Assembly: GCF_000764305.2 (NCBI RefSeq)
Contig: NW_025947153.1
Location: 124,001-188,000 of the forward strand
DNA from: Hyalella azteca
Taxonomy: Eukaryota > Arthropoda > Malacostraca > Amphipoda > Hyalellidae
Direction: 5' to 3'
Length of the DNA stretch: 64,000 nt
Shown here: positions 50,801 to 59,800 of the stretch, one piece after another
Position numbering within the stretch: the first letter of the stretch is position 1
Layout: each line of letters starts with the position of its first letter
Position numbers and translations under genes: made by a program
Notes under the pieces: model-generated
Database searches by the model: none
The model's input: the letters and a program-made list of their open reading frames with translations, nothing else
What the model was told of the DNA's origin: nothing

Positions 50801-53800
50801 ATAACGGAGAAACCGTTTATTTTCACGGGGCGACCGAAGCAGCACCAGGTGCTGGTGTCACGAGGCCCTCAGCAGACGCTAGGACCAGCACGCTGTGCTG
50901 TGCCTCACTGATGCTGCACGACTCTTCTGCTGCTGCCTGTACGCTGGTGCTGTGCAGTAGGCTGTGGCAACGCTGTACCCACAGCATCTCAACCGGTCTA
51001 CGGGATAAATAAGCCTGTGAATAATTGAATAAAAATAGCACCTCAAGCGGTCTACCAAAGAAATTAGCTAGTGTAAAGCACATAGGCTGTGGCAACGCTG
51101 TACCCACAGCATGTCAACCGGTCTACGGAAAAAAATAGCTAGGGTAAAGCATAAATAATTGAATAAAAACAGCACGTCAACGGGTCTACCAAAGAAATAA
51201 GGTAGTGTACAGCACGAATAATTGAATAAACAAAATCTACAGTTCATCATGACGATCGAAGTTTATTCGCGTCATGTATATTTAGTCAGTTGTTAAATAT
51301 TCGAGATTTTGAGTTGACTGTCGAACATACTCTGAGAAAAGAAGAATGATTCGAAGTTTAGCATTTGTAAAGTAGATTAAAATTGATAATTCAATCGTAA
51401 TTATAGCCCAAGTATTGATAATTTGACGTTACATATTTCAGTTGCTCTCGCAAAGGAGTTAAGCTCTTAACCTGACATGTGCACTAATCAGTCATTCATC
51501 ATTCAGGACCAAGAATCATTCATCATTGAAGAGCCTTCATCATACAGGAGCTTCCATCACACAGGAGCCTCCATCACACAGGAGCCTCCATCACACAGGA
51601 GCCTCCATCACACAGGAGCCTCCATCACACAGGAGCCGCACTTCTCGTAAGGGCTAGCGACGGTGGCGGCGAAGGCGAGGTCCTTCACGAGCTCCCTGAC
51701 GGCGGCTCTGACGCTCTCACCGACGATTGCCTGGCCCTCCGAGTCGTCTTTCTTCTCATTACAATCATCCTGGAATAAAAGATTACAATCATCCTGAATA
51801 AATAATTACTGCCTCATTAACAGAGAAATTACTGCCTCATTACAATCATCCTGGAATAAATAATTACTGCCTCATTAACAGAGCAATTACTGCCTCATTA
51901 CAATCATCCTGTAATAAATAATTACTGCCTCATACTATCATCTGCAGCATATCTTTTTGATTAACAAAGCAATTATCAAATCTGTTGACCAGACAAATAA
52001 ATTAGAAAATTCAGCGACAAAGTTAATGTAACCAATAATTTCTAATGTACAACGTTCAGATAAAAATCTTAAAGAGAAACAAAGGAGATAGGCACGCGAG
52101 GCCTTTATTTAAAACTGCATCGAACGTTATTAAAAACAGAACTGGAATTATTAAATTATTATTGAAAACGGAATTGACAGTTATTAAAAACGGCATTGAC
52201 CGTTATTAAAAACGGGATTGACTGTTACTAAAAACGGGATTTACCGTTATTGATAACGGCATTTGCTGTTATCGATAATGACATTACCTGTTATTATTAA
52301 CGGCATTAGCTGTTATTATTAACGGCATTCGCTGTTATTATTAACGGCATTCGCTGTTATTATTAACTGCATTTGCTGTTATAATATACGTTATAAACCA
52401 CGCAATAAACGTTTTTTATAGCCACGTTATATAGCACCTTAGCGCTAGAGTCTGCCGAGCCCTGTCGGACACGAGGCACGAGGATGGTCTCTGCGAAGTC
52501 CGGCGCGTGCAGCAAGCAAGAGACGCTGCGTAGGGCCGCCCCCTGCACCAGCGCCAGCTGCACGCACGTCTGCTCTCTGGCGTACACTGAGCCGTCTTCC
52601 TTCTGTACAATTATGACATATTTTATTATGACAAATTACGATGATGGTCATTTTATATTAAATATTATAATGAAAAATCATGATTATGGTATATTTTATG
52701 ATGACAAATTATGATGATGATGGTCATTTTATGATGAAAAATTATAATGATGGTCATTTTAGGATGAAGATTATGATGAAAAATAATGATGATGATAATT
52801 TGACGTTGAAAAATTATGATGATGGTCATTTTATGATGAAGATTATGATGAAAAATTATGATGATGGTAATTTTACTTAGAAAAGTATAATGGTAGCACG
52901 TTTTAAGGTATTTGTTCGTAACAAACAATCAGTTACACACGAGTTATTTCATACAAAAATCTCACATTAGTGCGGGCGTCTCGCACGCGCTTGGGCGTGC
53001 AGGCGATGGATGCTTCATGGACGCTCTTGGCAGCACAGTTGTCAACCCGCGACGCCTGCCGTGGACCTGGGGAGGCGGTGGCGCTGGTGGGGGCGTCCGT
53101 GTGATGTGCAGCATAGGTGCCGGTTGATGCCACAGGCACTTGAGCATTCACCTCGTCCATGATGCTCGACACGAGGCGTTCCGAAAGCTGGTTCATCGCA
53201 GGTGTCGGTCTGGGTAAAAGGATTATGATGGTCGAGATGAAACTAACTCGGGTAATACACAATCAGATTTTTATGTTAAAAAAGATACATGGGTTTCAAT
53301 TTTAGAATTAGATAGCATTACCGATACTCTAGTACGGTCAACTCATAGCTAGCCTTTTAACGTAATTTTTACAATATCCCTACAACTTTCGTCTAATATC
53401 TTAAATTCTTTGCAAGCTCAACCTAACTTGATACGTACATGAATATTCCTGCATCTGATAGGATTTCAGGCGTTTTGAAGGTAAACAAAAAGCAAATTAA
53501 AACAATTAACATTGCAATTTATGGAAATCGTTTCCAGGTATATAGGTATCGATCGAGGAAGACCGGATGCGAGACGTTCACCGCGGTTCGACTGAACCAA
53601 AAGTTCAGAAAATCAACGAATTGGCCTCTTAACAAAAAGAACAGAAAAGCAAAGCCATCTTATTTTCCTCTCAAGTAAAAAAAAAACAGCCAAAAATTTT
53701 TAGTCTCACTCGTTAGGCTTGTCTGAATTTTGGGTCCGTTTCCAAACGCTGCTCTCCGGGACAGCCGCCCGGCCGCTGGAACCCCGTAGGTCCAGAGGGA

Positions 53801-56800
53801 TAGGCCTCGGTAAACTACCCAGGGCTTGCGGTATAGGCCTGGTTAAATTCCTCAGGTCTTGGATAGGCTCAAGTCGTCGTTTCTTTAAATTGTCAGTCAC
53901 GAGCACCGCAGGAGGACGTTTCTTTAGCGGTTCAGTGAGGGCAAGAGGGGGAAGGTTCGAGAGCGTGGCGAGCCCCGAGTGCGGCTCATAAAAGTGAGGG
54001 CATGAAGGCTGCTGTACAGGAGATGCTGCGGAGCTGCTGCTGCTGCTGCAGCTGTTGCTCCTGCTACAAGTTTCGTCTTTGAGGCGTGTCGGCCGGACTG
54101 GGAATGGGATCTGGGAAAAATAAATATCTAACATTATTTTCAATGAGTCCAACAGTTTATATAAACGCGAGGTTGTAGTAAACATCCCCTGACAAAAAAC
54201 AACATTTTTATAATTCAAATTTTAAGCACCATTTCAATAATGAATGAGCCAAGTTCCATCACGTGGCCACAAATTTGTATAATTCTTTCTATAGGTCAAA
54301 ATACTGATCGCAGCTGATCGTGATTTCATCCGTTCATTCTCCTGTCGTTGTTTATATCAATTTTCTTTCCTGCCATACATCAGAGCAAACATTCCCTTAA
54401 AATGAATATTTTTTCCCTATCTTTAATGATTGTTACGGGCAGTCGTCACTATATTAAAGATAACAATAGTCAATCGCAATAGAGCAAACGAATATAAATA
54501 ACAAATACCCAAAAAATAACCCCAAATTACACCAGGGAAACTTTTAGATATCGTCGCACTTATCGCACCACTGAACCTGCAAGTTGTTGCGAAAAAGTTG
54601 TAATTTTTAGTTATAACCACACATCTGAACCTGAATGAGTTTAAAAAAAAATTAAATTTTTAGCCCTCGACACACTTATGAATGCCTTTTGGAACTCAAT
54701 TTGATTTGCCTTACTAAAAACATTTGTGATTACTTGGTACAATGCAATACAAAATCATCATTATACAAAGCAAATTATATCCAAATCATACATTATACAA
54801 ATTATTATTATTCTTTTAAACTCGTCATTTCAATTAGAAATTAAAAGGCACCACAACCTTCTTATTTGAAAGAGCTCTAAAGATTAACGTCTTTCCTATA
54901 TGGGTTCAGCGATACTAAGAAATTTTTAAGATTCTTAGGGATATTAAAGGGTATTACAAATAGAAAAGATATTATTGAGGGTATTACGTATAGAAGAGCT
55001 ATTATTGACGGTATTACAAATAGAAGAGATATTATTGAGAGTAGGTACTACAAATAGAAGATATATTATTGACGGTATTACAAATAGAAGAGAAATATTT
55101 TTGACGGTAATACAAATATGATTGAGGGCATTATAAATAGAATAGTAATACGAGTACCTTAATGGAAGTTTGTCCAGGTTTGAGCATGCCGAGCACCATG
55201 GCACGACGGCCGCTGGGACCGCCGACCACACACTGTCCTCCGACCCTCAGGCCGCCGTCCACCCCGCCTATCACGGCGAGGGCGGGCCACACGTCACGAC
55301 ACAGCTGGTCCAGACACGACCAGTCCTCCGACCCCGCACGACACTTCTTACCACAGCAATATAGCTAATTATTATAGAGATATGAATTTGCGATGACATT
55401 TGCATTTGCGATATAAAATTTGCGATAAACAGAAGAATGTATAAAATGTTTACAGAGATAAACAGACGATAAACATTCGTCATAAACAAAAGAATATATC
55501 AAATGTTTACAGAGATAAACAAACTATAAATATTCACGATAAACAGATGAATGTATATAATCAAATGTTTACAGAAATAAATAGACAAATATATAAACTT
55601 ATTACAGTGATAACCAGTCATGATAAATTGATTGAATATATTAAAGTGCTTCTCACACGAAAAGATGTAGAAATAGAGCTTCTCAATCGATGAGAGGTTG
55701 GGAAAATAGCTGTTAACTTACTTTCGAGATGTTGGAAGAAGAGCTTTTGGATCGAGACTTGCGTCTCCGACGAGGCTCCGTTTGAGCAGTACGGGATTCA
55801 GAGCCGCTGCCACAGTCGCCAAAATTTTGAGTGCTGGCAAAACGGCCAGCATTTTGAGCGCACGATGAGTTTGATCTCTCGGACTCGTTGCTTTGGACGC
55901 TGCTGCAGCTGTCTTCGTCTTGTGGGCCATAGCGATGATCGGGTCCCGATGAATCGCTTTCCTCGTCCGACTTTTCAGAAGACGCTCGGTCACTCAGACT
56001 CGTCTGACGTGAAGGAGTAGAAATGCGAGGAACGTCTTGAGGAGATTGGTTTTCTTTGATGAGGTTCTCCACACTATTAGATTCATCCGTCTCGTCTTTG
56101 ATTGCATCTTGGGTAATGAATGGGTCTGTTTGAGCAACATTTGCTGGGAATATTTTCTCGGTAGCACGTAGTCGTTCGATTATGCTTTCATTAACGTGCT
56201 TGGTCCAGTTAGAATTATTATGCAGCTCACGCAATAAAGTTACGTGAGCTTCGCACATGACGGCAGCTTGAGGAGCACAATACGGTTCTCCAACATCAAG
56301 ATCTTTAGGTGAACCGCGCATTTGCATGTCGACCATTTTCACTTTCTCGCCAGGGTTAGTGGAATAGAAAAGAACGCACGGGTACAGTTCAGGAGCATCA
56401 ATGTTCTCGAAAGCGACTTCTGGTTCATCGCCATTTTTGCCGAAGCTCAGCGTACGAGCTTCCATGTCCAGGACGACAGTGATATAGTCGCCTTGCGTGA
56501 AGCCTGGCAAAGTGCGACTCAGTTCTCCATTGTGGTACAAGTTACCGGAATACGCACGATAAAGCCACATGTCTGAAGTGGTACGATGACTGTAGTCACG
56601 TACTGGGAATTTCGACACGCCAATGCAAGTTCCTTCGTAGCCACGACTTTCTTTGACGATTAGAAATTTCCACTGGAAGCAGCCCGAAGTTATTGGCGTT
56701 GATCCAAGACCGTATCCTCGGCCTCCAGGACCGTGCACTAGCGTGTGACCTCCTTCAACGGAACAGCAAAGAAGTTTCTCAGGATCAAAACCTACTTCTT

Positions 56801-59800
56801 GAACCAGTAAATTATCTTCTGGCGAGTCAGGTCTCGTATCATCATAAATAAGATTGGGGCTGGACAGAATTTTCTTGTGCTTATTAAGTTTCTCCATAAG
56901 TTTGGTTGCTTGCAGGTGCGCTTGAGCGGGAGCTATAACCCACATGTAGAGTCCTAGTTGAGTGAAGAGTTTTCTGACGATCTGATCTTTAAAAACTGGG
57001 TCAAGTTTAGCACTGGGAAGAATGACACTCAAAAGAGTGAAGGCAAGCAAGCGGGTGCGTAGACTGGATATATTAGGAAGATGAGTGTCAGCGCTTGCAC
57101 CTGTTATCTTGAGCAACAAATGCACCCATTTCTCCTGACCGATTTCATCGCACAATTTCTTGTTGGGGAAAAGCCTTCTGATAAATACAAGAAGATTCCC
57201 GAGGGTGACTTCGAGCAGCTTAACCTGCATTATTTGCTCTACTTCATCATCGATGGTCACTTCGCTATCAGCGTCAAGTTTAAGACGTGGTAATTTCAGC
57301 ATAAGTCGTCGCCTGCTGCTGCCATTACCCTGATTTTCATCACTTTTATCAGTTACATTCGGCACTTCTTCACTGCCGTCACTGTCTGGATGCAGTGGCA
57401 TGTCACCATGAGGTGACAAGCCCTCTTCACTGTCACTGTTTCCAGCATCACCATCACTATCGCTGGTATTTTGCATCCCAATGGTAGTTTGCAGACCAGT
57501 TTCTTGGTTCAAGAGACGCCGATGTATAGCTTCGTTGAGGGCAATAATGCAGTCAGTCTGTCGCTCGACTTGTTTGTACAGTAAACTGACCACACGTGAC
57601 CGTACGTCGCTGTCCAGGTTCTCGGCGTGGTGGCTGTAGAGTATATAAGCTACGATTACTGCATGATGTTTCAATAAATATATTAATTAGGATAAATAAA
57701 CGTGGATTATTACATGTGGTTCCAGTAAATATATTAATTAGGAAAAACAAACATGGATTATTACACGTGGTTTCAATAGATATATTAATTTAATTAAGAC
57801 GAACAAACGGATTACATGTGGATTCAATAGATATATTAATTAAGACACACGATTATTACAAGTGGTTTTTTGGTCAAGCTTTCAATTTCCAAATGCTCAA
57901 GATTATTTTCAACCCTTGCATTTCTATACCAAGAACAGAATTAGCAAATGTGCCTTTTCCGGCAAATTCGACAATTTTCGCTTTGTTAAATCGTGTTCGT
58001 CGGCAAAAATCTGTGATGCCTCAAATCTAATGCATTTTTCAATAAATAGATAATAATAAAAAATAATAATAAATCAGAAATGATATAAAAAAAACAGAAA
58101 AACTTTCAATAATGGCCAGTTTTGGCCCTGAGACAAAAAATAATAATTATTATTGTGGCGTTATTGATAGTATTGTAATTGTGATTATTATAGTGTTCCT
58201 AATAGTATTAAAATAAATAATGATAATGGTAGAGTAATCGATAGCATTGTAATTGCGATAATTATAGTAATAAATGATGATAATCAATATTGCATTTTTC
58301 ATCAGATAATATCGTTAACAAACACGTCATCCAGCTGACCAAAACCTTGCCAGACGTTAGACCCATAAACCAAGACCATTTTTTTGGTTTATGTGTTAGA
58401 CCCATAAACTAAAACCTGGAGAAACTACCTTCGCACGCAGCAGAAGAGGCATCTAGCAGGTCTGCAACAGAGGGCAGGTGGTCTCCTGGGGCTGCAAGTC
58501 TCGCCATGGTCTCGAGCAGACCACTGCCAGGGGCTGCAAGTCTCGCCATGGTCTCGAGCAGACCACTGCCAGGGGCTGCCTGCAAGTCTCGCCAAGACCT
58601 CGAGCAGACCACTCGAGACCACCAGACTTAGGTCTGGCCACTCGAAGCGCACGCTCAGTGCGAACACAGTCAACAGGGACAGCCGCTCGCCAAGTTCTGA
58701 AAAATAATAAATATTATTATTAGTACGGCATTAAAATTTTAATAAATAAATAGTAATGGGTTCGTTAGCATTTTATTGAATAAATTGTAACCGTATCGTT
58801 GAATTCTGCAAATAAATAAATATTAAAATATTATTATTAGTCCCGGCATTCAAATTTTACGAAATAAATAGTAATAGGTTCATTAAAATTTTAATGAATA
58901 AATTGTAACTGTAACGTTGACATTCCACTAATAAACAATACTTCTGTCAAGCACATATTATTAAATATATAGACAAAATTAATGCTAGTTGCAATAATGC
59001 TAATAATAATTAATGTGTTCAATTATCACAATATATTATTTCGAATAGGTGAAATCAATTATTGAAATACGATCTCCCAGCAACAACGACGAACCTTTTT
59101 GATGTTGTTGCTGCAGCAGTCATTTATCAATTATGATAATTGATTTTTTTAAATAGGTAGCATCAATTATGTAAATACGATCTCCCAGCAACAACGACGA
59201 ACCTTTTTGATGTCGTTGCTGCAGCACTCATTTATCAATTATCAGAAGTAAAGTAATTATTTAAAATAGGTACCGTAGTATCAAATATGTAAACACAAGC
59301 TACCATAAAGAACGACGTACCTTTTTGATGTTGTTGCTGCAGCAGGGACCTGACGAGGTGCTGGTAGATGTCGTGTACACAGCGTCTGATGGCTCGCTGT
59401 GTCACGACGCTGCTGCACTCCACCCCCTCCAGGTAGTGGCTCACGGCCCACGACCACCACCCGGCACCACCACCACCTCCTGCGAAGGTGTACAATTATT
59501 ATTATTATTATAAACACGACCAGCACCCGCTACCACCACCACCGCCTGCGAAGGTGTACAATTATTATTATCATTATTATAAACACGACCACCACCCGCT
59601 ACCACCACCACCTCCTGCGAAGGTGTACAATTATTATTATTATTATATCAAATTATTAAAAATGCGCAAAATTGTTAAAATATATTTTATGGACAGACCT
59701 ACATTAGCTAGATTTTTTTTATGTAATATTGACCTATAAAAAGTGATACCGTAACATGACAGCACCTATCATCATTTTTAGTAATATACATACGGGCTCA

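Noticed and set aside
57631..57636. Acceptor CTCTACAG| for the SPRY exon
   Set aside because: It would need a phase-2 entry; the upstream acceptor CATGCAG| at 57659-57661 matches the phase-1 exit of the preceding exon's 3' frame and keeps [12 protein letters not shown].
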